Shown here one piece after another: positions 43,374-51,158 of a stretch of DNA of 64,000 nt (positions are counted from its first letter, which is position 1; each line of letters opens with the position of its first letter). Source of the DNA: Terriglobia bacterium. Lineage in GTDB: Bacteria; Acidobacteriota; Terriglobia; Terriglobales; Acidobacteriaceae. The position numbers and the translations under genes are program-made. The stretch lies in assembly GCA_020073215.1 (NCBI GenBank), contig JAIQFO010000020.1, forward strand, positions 1-64,000. The letters are read 5' to 3'. The notes below the pieces were generated by a model, which had not been told where the DNA came from, searched no databases, and was given only the letters and a program-made list of their open reading frames with translations.

Positions 43374-45944
43374 TCAGTCTTGCGTTGCGAAGGCCAGGGC
43401 CAACAACGTCTTCTGCTCGAGTTCGTGCGCCTTCGCCGAACCCGTTGCCGGACTCGCACTCCCCGAGCGTTTCACCGAATGCACCGGCCGGTCGCTTACG
43501 ATGTGTCTTAAGCGTGGCAGCATATAGGACAGCGCACCCATGTTGGCCGGCTCTTCCTGCACCCACACGATGTCGCGCGCCGTTCCATGACGCTCCAATT
43601 CCGCCGTCAGCTCCTCCTCGGGAAACGGGTACATCTGCTCCAGGAAAACGATGGCGGTACTCAAGGCTCTATCCTTGTCTTTGTCTTTGCGCTTCTGCCG
43701 TTCAGCGCGCAGTTCGTGGCCGATCTTGCCGGTGCAGAGCAGAATCCGCTGGGCATCCTGCACTTCGGTATCTGGAATCACGGGCAGAAACTTCTGGTGC
43801 GTCAGATCCTCCAGCGGAGACAGGGCGTCGGGATGCCGCAGCATACTTTTCGGCGTGAAGACGACCAGCGGCTTTCTCCAGCTGCGTAGCGCCTGCCGCC
43901 GCAACAGGTGGAAATACTGGCCGGCATTCGAGGGCTGACAAATCTGGATATTGTCGCGCGCCGCCAACTGCAAGAAGCGCTCGATGCGCGCACTCGAATG
44001 CTCGGGGCCCTGGCCTTCGTAGCCGTGAGGCAGCAAGAGCACGAGTCCTGACAGCAATAACCACTTGTCCTCGCCTGCGCACACGAACTGGTCAATTACC
44101 GCCTGCGCCACGTTGGCAAAATCGCCAAACTGAGCTTCCCACAGCACCAGAGCCTCGGGGTAATCGCGGCTGTAGCCGTATTCAAACCCCATCACGCCCG
44201 CTTCCGAAAGCGTCGAGTTGTAGATCTCGCACGCCGCCTGGCCGGGGGCTATGTGCCGCAGGGGCATATATTCGCTCTCATCCTCAATATCCAGCAGCAC
44301 CGAGTGCCGCTGATTGAAGGTCGCGCGCCGCGAGTCCTGTCCGCTGAGGCGCACCGGAATCCCCTGCTTCCCCAAGTTAGGCTTGACCAGGCTGGCAAAG
44401 GCCAGCGCTTCGGCCATCCCGTAGTCGACCGGCTTCTTGCCCGTCCCCATCTCCTGCCGTTGTTCCAGCAACTTCTTCACCTTGGGATGGATGTGGAAGC
44501 CTTCGGGATACGTGGTCAGGCGCGCGGTGAGTTCCGCCAATTCGTCGCGCGCTACTCCCGTGGGCTGCTCGTAATCCGGCTTGTAGCGGCCGCCAAAGTA
44601 GTTATCCCAGTACTTGGGCAGATCGCGCATCAGCGGCTTCTTGGTGACTTGCAGGGCGCTTTTCTGCGCGGCCTCGTACTCGCTCTTGATCGCGGCCGCC
44701 CGCGCGACAATATTGTCATCATCCATGCCGATTTGCTTGGCGTAGATCTGATACAACGGCGGATGCTGTTTGATCGCCTTATACATCAGGGGCTGGGTTA
44801 CGGTGGGATCGTCGACCTCACTGTGCCCGTGGCGCCGGTAGCCGATCAGGTCCACGACTACGTCGGCGCCGAATTGGTAGCGGTACTCGGCCGCGATGCG
44901 TGCGATCCGCATCACCGCATCCACGTCTTCACCGTTCACGTGAAAGATGGGAACGGCCTGACGCCGCGCGAGCTGTGCGGAGAAGCGCGAGGAATACTCT
45001 TCGCGGGCATTGGTCGTGAACCCGATCAGGTTATTGACGATGACGTGGATCGTGCCGCCCACGGAGTAGCCGGGCAGGTCCGCATAATTCAGCGTTTCGG
45101 CTGTGATGCCTTGCCCCGCGAACGCGGCGTCGCCATGCACCAGCAGCGGCAAATACTTGGCTCGCCCGCCTTCACCGGCGCGGTCCTGCTTGGCGCGAGT
45201 GCGTCCCACCGTCACCGGATTTACCGCTTCCAGGTGGCTGGGATTCGACACCAGATGAATATGAATCTTCTTCCCGCTCCGGGTAACGTACTCGCCGGTC
45301 GCGCCCATGTGGTACTTCACGTCGCCTGAGCCGAGAACGCTGCGTGGGTCCACATCTTCAAATTCCGCAAATACCTGCTCCGCGGGACGCTTGGCAATGT
45401 GAATGATGACATTCAGCCGTCCGCGATGACTCATGCCCATCACCAGTTCCACCGCGCCGCGTTCGCCGGCGACGTCGAGGATCTGGTCCACAAACGGCAA
45501 CAAGGAAGTGTTGCCTTCGAGGGAGAATCGCTTGTTGCCCAGATAGCGCTGCTGCAGCGTCTGCTCGAACAGATCGGCGCGCACCAGCAGGTCAAGCGCG
45601 CGTTCTTTATTATTCTTGTCGATGTTCTTGTCGACGTCGACGGCAGCCGGTTCCGCTTCGATGCGGTCCTGAATCCAGTGGCGCCGCTCCGGGTCGGCGA
45701 TGTGCATGAACTCCACGCCCACCGTTCCGCAATAAATGCGCCGTGCCTGGCGCGCCCATTCGTTGTCGTCAGTGTCATCAAACCGCAGGTCGGGATGAGG
45801 TTGCGGAGGCAGCAGGCCGAGCGGGTTCAGTTCGGCCTCGAGGTATCCAAATTGCCGGAACAGCCCAAACACCCGTTCGCGCTCGTAATTTTCAAGGATG
45901 GCAGGAGACGGGCTCCCGTTCGTATGCCGAGTCGAAGTAGCCAT
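43374..45944 (-). CDS. sucA: 2-oxoglutarate dehydrogenase E1 component
   Basis: An 856-aa thiamine-diphosphate enzyme of the TCA cycle that decarboxylates 2-oxoglutarate and passes the succinyl group to E2 (SucB). Family landmarks in order: RFSLEGNTSLLPFVDQILDV, ELVMGMSHRGRLNVIIHIAK, YHMGATGEYVTRSGKKIHIH, NPSHLEAVNPVTVGRTRAKQ, VHGDAAFAGQGITAETLNYA (ThDP region), VNNLIGFTTNAREEYSSRFS, DVVVDLIGYRRHGHSEVDDP, and later LPHGYEGQGPEHSSARIERF. sucB is not adjacent. A TATATA box 7 nt before the ATG suggests a leaderless transcript. Confidence 0.95.
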   Translation of the reverse strand: MATSTRHTNGSPSPAILENYERERVFGLFRQFGYLEAELNPLGLLPPQPHPDLRFDDTDDNEWARQARRIYCGTVGVEFMHIADPERRHWIQDRIEAEPAAVDVDKNIDKNNKERALDLLVRADLFEQTLQQRYLGNKRFSLEGNTSLLPFVDQILDVAGERGAVELVMGMSHRGRLNVIIHIAKRPAEQVFAEFEDVDPRSVLGSGDVKYHMGATGEYVTRSGKKIHIHLVSNPSHLEAVNPVTVGRTRAKQDRAGEGGRAKYLPLLVHGDAAFAGQGITAETLNYADLPGYSVGGTIHVIVNNLIGFTTNAREEYSSRFSAQLARRQAVPIFHVNGEDVDAVMRIARIAAEYRYQFGADVVVDLIGYRRHGHSEVDDPTVTQPLMYKAIKQHPPLYQIYAKQIGMDDDNIVARAAAIKSEYEAAQKSALQVTKKPLMRDLPKYWDNYFGGRYKPDYEQPTGVARDELAELTARLTTYPEGFHIHPKVKKLLEQRQEMGTGKKPVDYGMAEALAFASLVKPNLGKQGIPVRLSGQDSRRATFNQRHSVLLDIEDESEYMPLRHIAPGQAACEIYNSTLSEAGVMGFEYGYSRDYPEALVLWEAQFGDFANVAQAVIDQFVCAGEDKWLLLSGLVLLLPHGYEGQGPEHSSARIERFLQLAARDNIQICQPSNAGQYFHLLRRQALRSWRKPLVVFTPKSMLRHPDALSPLEDLTHQKFLPVIPDTEVQDAQRILLCTGKIGHELRAERQKRKDKDKDRALSTAIVFLEQMYPFPEEELTAELERHGTARDIVWVQEEPANMGALSYMLPRLRHIVSDRPVHSVKRSGSASPATGSAKAHELEQKTLLALAFATQD

Positions 45945-45951
45945 AGAAGTC

Positions 45952-45957
45952 TATATA
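45952..45957 (-). promoter_or_regulatory. -10 box (TATATA) for sucA, near-leaderless
   Basis: Reading leftward, TATATA ends 7 nt before the ATG at 45944, with no Shine-Dalgarno sequence between. The geometry matches that at rmlD and phoB. Confidence 0.4.
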
Positions 45958-46076
45958 GAATAACGGATGCGCCGGCCTGGGTGGCCGATTCAGCCGGAAA
46001 ACAATGGGGCTGTGTGGTGGCGTGGCATAGCTCCGTGACCACACAACGATTATTCTGAGGCAGGAGGAATACTCCC

Positions 46077-46898
46077 ATGACGCTTCGTCCCAATGCGGCT
46101 AAGCCCGGCACCCCGGTCATTCTGGGCATTCCATTCGATGCCAACTCTTCCTGGTTGCGCGGAGCGGCCGGAGCGCCGCCGATCATCCGCGTGTCCTTGC
46201 ATTCCATCGCGTCGAACTCGTGGACGGAAACTGGCGTCGACCTCGGCGCGGAAGGCATGTACTCGGATGCCGGCGACTTGAAGTTCACCTTTCAGGAGCC
46301 CTTCCCGGCCATCGAAACCAAAATCGGCGAACTGCTGGACCATGGCTTGCGTCCGGTAAGCCTGGGTGGCGACCACTCGATTACGCTGCCCATCGTCCGC
46401 GCTTTCGGCGCGCACATCCCCGGCCTGACCATACTTCACTTTGACGCCCATCCTGACCTCTACGACGAACTCGAAGGCAACCGGCTATCGCACGCCTGCC
46501 CCTTCGCCCGCATCATGGAGGAGGGCGCGGCCCAGCGCTTGATCCAGATCGGCATTCGGGCCATGACGGGACACCAACGCGAGCAGGCCAAGAAGTTCGG
46601 TGTCGAGGTGATCGAGATGCGCCACTTGCCCGCGCTTGATCGCATGAAAATCGATGGTCCTATCTACATCTCGTTCGACATGGACGCGCTCGATCCCGCC
46701 TTTGCTCCCGGCATTTCGCATCGCGAGCCCGGAGGAATGTCGGTGCGAGAAGCGATCGCGCACCTGCACGCCATCACCGGAAAGATCGCGGGCGCCGACA
46801 TCGTGGAGTTCAATCCCGCGCAAGACAACACGCAAATCACCGCAACGGTGGCGGCCAAACTGCTCAAAGAGATCATGGGGAAGATGATTCTGAACTAG
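46077..46898 (+). CDS. speB: Agmatinase / arginase family ureohydrolase
   Basis: A 273-aa binuclear manganese hydrolase, most likely agmatinase (agmatine to putrescine and urea). The metal-binding motifs are complete: SLGGDHSITLP (His), LHFDAHPDLYD (D-x-H-x-D) and ISFDMDALDPAFAPG (D-x-D), plus GADIVEFNPAQD near the end. AGGAGG at 46061-46066 sits upstream of the ATG. The family also includes guanidinobutyrase and formimidoglutamase, and the first loop (SSWLRGAAGAPPIIR) does not settle the substrate. It is divergent from sucA. Confidence 0.85.
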   Translation: MTLRPNAAKPGTPVILGIPFDANSSWLRGAAGAPPIIRVSLHSIASNSWTETGVDLGAEGMYSDAGDLKFTFQEPFPAIETKIGELLDHGLRPVSLGGDHSITLPIVRAFGAHIPGLTILHFDAHPDLYDELEGNRLSHACPFARIMEEGAAQRLIQIGIRAMTGHQREQAKKFGVEVIEMRHLPALDRMKIDGPIYISFDMDALDPAFAPGISHREPGGMSVREAIAHLHAITGKIAGADIVEFNPAQDNTQITATVAAKLLKEIMGKMILN

Positions 46899-46930
46899 GG
46901 TCGTGCCCAGTAGATTCGTAACAGTTCGGG

Positions 46931-47006
46931 TTGTCATCCTGAGCGAAGCGAAGGACCTGCTCTTGGCGAGCGCATAAGACAGCAGGTCCTTCGCTCAGGA
47001 TGACAA
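46931..47006. repeat. REP-like long palindrome, second copy
   Basis: TTGTCATCCTGAGCGAAGCG..GACCTGCT is followed after ~20 nt by AGCAGGTCCTTCGCTCAGGA..TGACAA. It is the same element as at 23104-23185, with 5 bp fewer in the right arm. It lies between speB and the DUF302 gene and could act as a terminator. Confidence 0.75.
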
Positions 47007-47027
47007 AATCTAAATTGGAGGGATCCA

Positions 47028-47411
47028 ATGGCCGGCGGAATCGTCGATGTGCCCAGTCGCTACTCCGTGCCCGAGACGTTGGCGCGGCTGCAGTCGATCC
47101 TCAAAGAGAAAGGCGTGAAGGTATTTGCTCTTATCGATCATAGCGGTGAGGCAGAGAAGGCCGGCCTCGCCATGCGCCCAACGCAGGTGCTGGTCTTTGG
47201 CAGTCCCAAAGGTGGCACGCCCTTGATGGTCGCCGCGCCCCGGTTGGCCATCGACCTTCCACTGAAAGCGCTCGCCTGGCAAGACGAGCAGGGCCAGGTG
47301 TGGCTCTCCTACAATTCACCGGAATACCTGCGCGAGCGGCACGGCTTTCCGGTGGAGCTTTTGAAAAACATTGCCGGAATCGCTGCGCTGGTCGAGAAGG
47401 CTGTGGAATAA
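47028..47411 (+). CDS. DUF302 family protein
   Basis: A 127-aa small cytoplasmic protein of the TT1751-like DUF302 fold. The core VKVFALIDHSGEAEKAGLAM, TQVLVFGSPKGGTPLMVAAP and AIDLPLKALAWQDEQGQVWL is complete and of normal length. GGAGGG lies 8 nt before the ATG at 47028. The function is unknown in general, and a role in stress or metal response is sometimes proposed. It is followed by rpiA after 31 bp and may be cotranscribed with it. Confidence 0.88.
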   Translation: MAGGIVDVPSRYSVPETLARLQSILKEKGVKVFALIDHSGEAEKAGLAMRPTQVLVFGSPKGGTPLMVAAPRLAIDLPLKALAWQDEQGQVWLSYNSPEYLRERHGFPVELLKNIAGIAALVEKAVE

Positions 47412-47442
47412 TAGCGGGCTCGCAGAGTTCAGCAAGGAATCC

Positions 47443-48126
47443 ATGGCCAAGGCAAATTCGCAGGAAAAAGAAGCCGCCGGTCGCGCTGCCGCCAAGTTAG
47501 TGCGTGACGGAGACGTCGTCGGACTGGGCACCGGTTCCACCGCCTACTTCGCGGTCGTTGCTCTAGGTGAGCGCGTAAAAGCGGGGCTGAAGATCATCGG
47601 AATCCCAACCTCCATCCAGACCGCCGATCTGGCGCGCACGCTCGGCATACCGCTGACTACGCTCGACGAACATCCGGAGATCGACATCACCATCGACGGC
47701 GCCGATGAAGTCGACCCCAAACTGAACCTGATCAAAGGCGGCGGCGGCGCGCTGCTGCGTGAGAAGGTGGTTGCGTCAGTCACAAAGAAGATGGTCGTGG
47801 TCGCGGACTCGGGCAAGGTCGTCGCGACGCTCGGAAAATTTCCCTTGCCGGTCGAAGTGATTTCGTTTGCGCGGACCGTGGTCGAGAAAAAGATCGTGTC
47901 GCTCGGTGCGACGCCCAAATTGCGGACGAAGCCTGACGGCAGTCATTACCTTACCGACAATGGCAATCAGATTCTGGATTGCAGCTTTGGGAAGATCGTG
48001 GATCCGGCGGCGCTGGCTCAGGAGCTGAACGGAATGTCAGGCGTGGTTGAGCACGGCCTGTTTATAGGGCTGGCAAAGCTGGTTTTGGTAGGACGCGGAG
48101 ACCGCGTGGAAGAACTGCGCTCCTAG
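47443..48126 (+). CDS. rpiA: Ribose-5-phosphate isomerase A
   Basis: Predicted 227-aa enzyme that interconverts ribose-5-phosphate and ribulose-5-phosphate in the pentose phosphate pathway. Signatures are VVGLGTGSTAYFAV, IDITIDGADEVDPKLNLIKG, GGGALLREKVVA, and FPLPVEVISFA. The frame opens at 47371 inside the DUF302 gene. The ATG at 47443 (MAKANSQEKEAAG), preceded by AAGGA, gives the usual length and is preferred. Confidence 0.94.
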   Translation: MAKANSQEKEAAGRAAAKLVRDGDVVGLGTGSTAYFAVVALGERVKAGLKIIGIPTSIQTADLARTLGIPLTTLDEHPEIDITIDGADEVDPKLNLIKGGGGALLREKVVASVTKKMVVVADSGKVVATLGKFPLPVEVISFARTVVEKKIVSLGATPKLRTKPDGSHYLTDNGNQILDCSFGKIVDPAALAQELNGMSGVVEHGLFIGLAKLVLVGRGDRVEELRS

Positions 48127-48136
48127 CGCCTGCACG

Positions 48137-48176
48137 GTCGGGCTTCGCCCGACTGGACAGCCGAGGGCGGCTGTCC
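48137..48176. terminator. Two stem-loops between convergent rpiA and cysteine desulfurase-like gene
   Basis: GTCGGGCTTCGCCCGAC (48137-48153) and GGACAGCC..GGCTGTCC (48155-48176) are adjacent perfect hairpins. They lack T-runs and could be dispersed repeats, but their position between convergent 3' ends fits termination. Confidence 0.5.
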
Positions 48177-48199
48177 CTACGTGACGTGCTTTCGTCCGC

Positions 48200-49501
48200 T
48201 CAACCCACAATCTCCCGCAGGGCCCCCAGCAGCCTCTCCACTTCCTCCATCGTGTTGTAGTGCACCAGCCCGATGCGCAGAAATCCTCCCAGCCGTTCGA
48301 CGTCTAACTGTTCGGTGAGGTTCAGCGCATAGTAATTCCCGTCCCACGTGAAGAAGCCGCGCTCGCCGAGCTTCGTCGCCAGTTCCAGCGGCGTGTGGCC
48401 TTCGATGCGGACCACAAACGTCGCGCATCTCTCCTCGAAGCGGTGCGGATCGGTGATGCCGTAAATCCTCAGTCCAGGGATCGCCAGCAGACCCGCAACC
48501 ATCTTCTCCGTCATCTTGCGCTCATGTTCCTGGATCGCTTCGTGCGCCGCCATGATCGCGGCGCACCGGGTCGCGACCGCGGGATTCGCGCGCCGCCCAA
48601 GTGCTTCCCAGTAATCCACGCAGGCCTTGATGCCCGCGATGCACTCGTGGTTCAGCGTCCCCCATTCCCAACGGTTAGGAATGTTGTCGGTGTTGGGCCG
48701 GACTTTATACGGATCCAACTTCTTCAGGTGCTCGCGCTTGCCGTAGAGCACGCCCATGTGCGGACCGAAAAACTTGTAAGTCGAGCAGACCAGGAAATCG
48801 CAGTCGAGTGCGCGCACGTCAATCAGTCCGTGCGGAGCGTAGTGGACGGCATCGATGTAACTCAAAGCTCCCACTTGCCGCGCCAGGCGCACCACTTCAG
48901 CGACGTTGTTGATCGTGCCCACCGCGTTCGACGCGTATCCAACGGCCACCAGCCGCGTGCGCTTTCCGGCCTTTATCGTTAACTTTGCCGCCAGGTCTTG
49001 CATGTCGAGCGTGCAATCGTCCTGGTTAAACTTCACCGCGCGGATCGTCACGCCCTTTTCCTCCAACGCTTTCCACGGCGAGAAATTTGCGTCGTGGTCG
49101 AGCAGCGTGAGCACGATCTCGTCGCCGGAGCCGAGTTCCCGTCCGAGGGCGCGGCTCATGGCGAATGTCAGGGTCGTCATGTTCGGTCCGAACACGATTT
49201 CATCCGCGTCGCAATTCAGGAAGGTGCCCATGGCCGAGCGCGCTTCCGCGATCATGCGGTCGGTGTTCTGGCTGGTGCGGTAAGCGCCGCCGGTGTTGGC
49301 GTTGTTGCGCGCCAGATAGTCGGCGATGGCGTCCATCACGCGCTGAGGCACTTGCGTGCCGCCCGGGCCATCCAGAAAAACCGCAGGATGCCCGTTGACG
49401 GTTTGCGTGAGCGCGGGGAACTGCGAGCGAACCCACCGAAGGTCAATCGCTGTGGAAGAAGATGAGGAAGGAGGCTGCTCAAGGATGGCCATAGCAGACA
49501 T
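48200..49501 (-). CDS. Cysteine desulfurase-like PLP aminotransferase (class V)
   Basis: Predicted 433-aa class V aminotransferase fold protein of the cysteine-desulfurase-like subfamily (TIGR01976 type). The N-terminal DLRWVRSQFPALTQTVNGHP and LDGPGGTQVPQRVMDAIADY, the cofactor-contact region SYIDAVHYAPHGLIDV and the PLP lysine in VCSTYKFFGPHMGVLYG are clear. The active-site cysteine loop of true IscS/SufS is not evident, so the activity is uncertain. The frame runs up to 49543. I chose the ATG at 49501 (MSAMAILEQ), though the ATG at 49492 is equally possible. It is monocistronic, and no suf or isc genes are nearby. Confidence 0.85.
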   Translation of the reverse strand: MSAMAILEQPPSSSSSTAIDLRWVRSQFPALTQTVNGHPAVFLDGPGGTQVPQRVMDAIADYLARNNANTGGAYRTSQNTDRMIAEARSAMGTFLNCDADEIVFGPNMTTLTFAMSRALGRELGSGDEIVLTLLDHDANFSPWKALEEKGVTIRAVKFNQDDCTLDMQDLAAKLTIKAGKRTRLVAVGYASNAVGTINNVAEVVRLARQVGALSYIDAVHYAPHGLIDVRALDCDFLVCSTYKFFGPHMGVLYGKREHLKKLDPYKVRPNTDNIPNRWEWGTLNHECIAGIKACVDYWEALGRRANPAVATRCAAIMAAHEAIQEHERKMTEKMVAGLLAIPGLRIYGITDPHRFEERCATFVVRIEGHTPLELATKLGERGFFTWDGNYYALNLTEQLDVERLGGFLRIGLVHYNTMEEVERLLGALREIVG

Positions 49502-49618
49502 TCTAATTCGGGGACACACGATCGACGGCGCGGTTTCGCGCATGGGGGTGGAAACCGGGCGGGTGCGGCGCGATTGGGGAAGTTGCTGCGAAGCCCAACC
49601 TCTTCGGCCGCGTGCGAA

Positions 49619-49975
49619 TCAGGCGGCGCGTTCGGGAGGCTTGGGGTGTTTGCCCTTATTGGCGGCATCCAGCCGGATGCGCGTGACGCGCGCCGTCTCT
49701 TGCACCAAATCCTCGGGGGCGCGACTGCCGTCTCCGGCCATCACGGAACCTGCGGCGAGGGCGAAACGGAGGGCATCCGCCTGGTCGTCAAAATACAACA
49801 CTACTTGTCCCGACATAGGTACTTCTCCCGAGTCTGACTTCGCAGGGCCCACCTGGAGCAGGCGCAACTGGGAAGGATCAATTAAGACGCAGGTGGCGCT
49901 GCCAGACTTCTTTTCCAATTCTAGTGATTGTCCGAGAATGCCGGTCCAGGTAATAGTGCTTCTATTGGTTCTCAC
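49619..49975 (-). CDS. Hypothetical protein downstream of homoserine dehydrogenase
   Basis: A 118-aa protein starting at GTG 5 bp after the homoserine dehydrogenase stop, so probably the second gene of that operon. It has an alternating hydrophobic/polar pattern in the first half (ATCVLIDPSQLRLLQVGPAK; GQVVLYFDDQADALRFALAA) and a charged C-terminus. I recognise no family. Coding is supported by codon usage like its neighbours and by tight spacing, not by homology. Confidence 0.5.
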   Translation of the reverse strand: MRTNRSTITWTGILGQSLELEKKSGSATCVLIDPSQLRLLQVGPAKSDSGEVPMSGQVVLYFDDQADALRFALAAGSVMAGDGSRAPEDLVQETARVTRIRLDAANKGKHPKPPERAA

Positions 49976-49980
49976 CCCGG

Positions 49981-51003
49981 CTACGAGCCCGCGGCCCGGA
50001 CAAAATCCGCCAGCATGCCGTAGGCCGTCGCATAGAGCCCGGGATTTTCCTCGGTGATCGTGAGCCCGGGGAAGATGTCGGTTTCAAACTGGATGATCGA
50101 CGATGTTCCCCCGACCAGAGCCATCGCGTCGGTAAGCGGGATCTGCTCCGGGCGGACGCTGGCGAATACCCCCGATTCCGTGCGCTGGGCGCGGCACATC
50201 AGTTTGTAGGGTGTACCCGCATTTCGAGCGGAGCGTACCGCTTCTCCCGTGAGGCCGCGGATTCCCTCGCGCTTCACTTCTTGTGGCAGCAAGCGCACGC
50301 CCATAATCACGTTCACCAGGACGGCAACTTTCACGGCGGCGTCCCATCCATCGATGTCGTAGCTGGCATCGGTTTCGGCCACGCCCAGTTGCTGTGCCTG
50401 TTGCAGAGATTCGTCAAAGCTCAACCCGCGTTCCATGCCGGTCAGGATCACGTTGGTGGTCGAGTTGAGGATTCCCTTGAAACCCCTGACTTCGATCGCC
50501 GGCAGCGAGTTGCGGAAAAGCGAAAAGATGGGGACGCCGTCCATGACGGTAGATTCAAACAGAAACTGAACGCCGTGCCGGGCCGCGAGATCGCGCAGTT
50601 CGGCCCAGGCGTGAACGACGGGGCCTTTGTTAGCCGTGATCGCGTGCGCTCCGTGTTCGAGCGCCGCACGGATATGTTCGATGGCCGGCTGTCCGCTTTC
50701 GACGTTGAGAGAAGTGGCTTCGAACACGACGTCCGGCTGGGCCGCATCGAGCCAGTCGCCGTAACCTGGGCACTGTTTTCCGCGCATTCCCGCGAATCCG
50801 TCTGAACTCCGCGCACCCAGGAGTTCGGCAACTCCAAAGCCGGCCGCGTTTACGCGCCAGCCAATGCGCCGCGAGGCGACTCCCGTGATGCTCCACACGA
50901 TGCCGTGGCGCTCGCGCAGTTCGGTGTTTTTGCGTTGCAACAGATCAACTAACGTCCGGTTGACGTTGCCCAAGCCCAGCAAGCCGATCCGAAGAGATTT
51001 CAT
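49981..51003 (-). CDS. hom: Homoserine dehydrogenase
   Basis: A 340-aa NAD(P)-dependent oxidoreductase that reduces aspartate semialdehyde to homoserine for threonine and methionine synthesis. The N-terminal nucleotide-binding loop is RIGLLGLGNVNRTLVDLL. The catalytic domain has ALEHGAHAITANKGPVVHAW, FLFESTVMDGVPIFSLFRNS, GFKGILNSTTNVILTGME and ETDASYDIDGWDAAVKVAVL. It lacks a C-terminal ACT domain, so it is the short unregulated form. A few residues in the catalytic region vary from the ThrA type, as in many short homologues. Confidence 0.88.
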   Translation of the reverse strand: MKSLRIGLLGLGNVNRTLVDLLQRKNTELRERHGIVWSITGVASRRIGWRVNAAGFGVAELLGARSSDGFAGMRGKQCPGYGDWLDAAQPDVVFEATSLNVESGQPAIEHIRAALEHGAHAITANKGPVVHAWAELRDLAARHGVQFLFESTVMDGVPIFSLFRNSLPAIEVRGFKGILNSTTNVILTGMERGLSFDESLQQAQQLGVAETDASYDIDGWDAAVKVAVLVNVIMGVRLLPQEVKREGIRGLTGEAVRSARNAGTPYKLMCRAQRTESGVFASVRPEQIPLTDAMALVGGTSSIIQFETDIFPGLTITEENPGLYATAYGMLADFVRAAGS

Positions 51004-51158
51004 GGGTGCGACTGCGAGAGTATACCGTCTAAACCCGGTATCCGAGTTTTTCGGCAGCCTGGAAAGGCGTGATCACAACCTGCCGCCTGCGGAATGCCTG
51101 TGGACATATCCTGATACGCCCCTTCCTTTCACCACGGGATGCACCGGACTCCGCGTCT

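Noticed and set aside
44253-45329. 358-aa plus-strand frame opposite sucA
   Set aside because: Antisense shadow. SucA is unmistakable on the minus strand.
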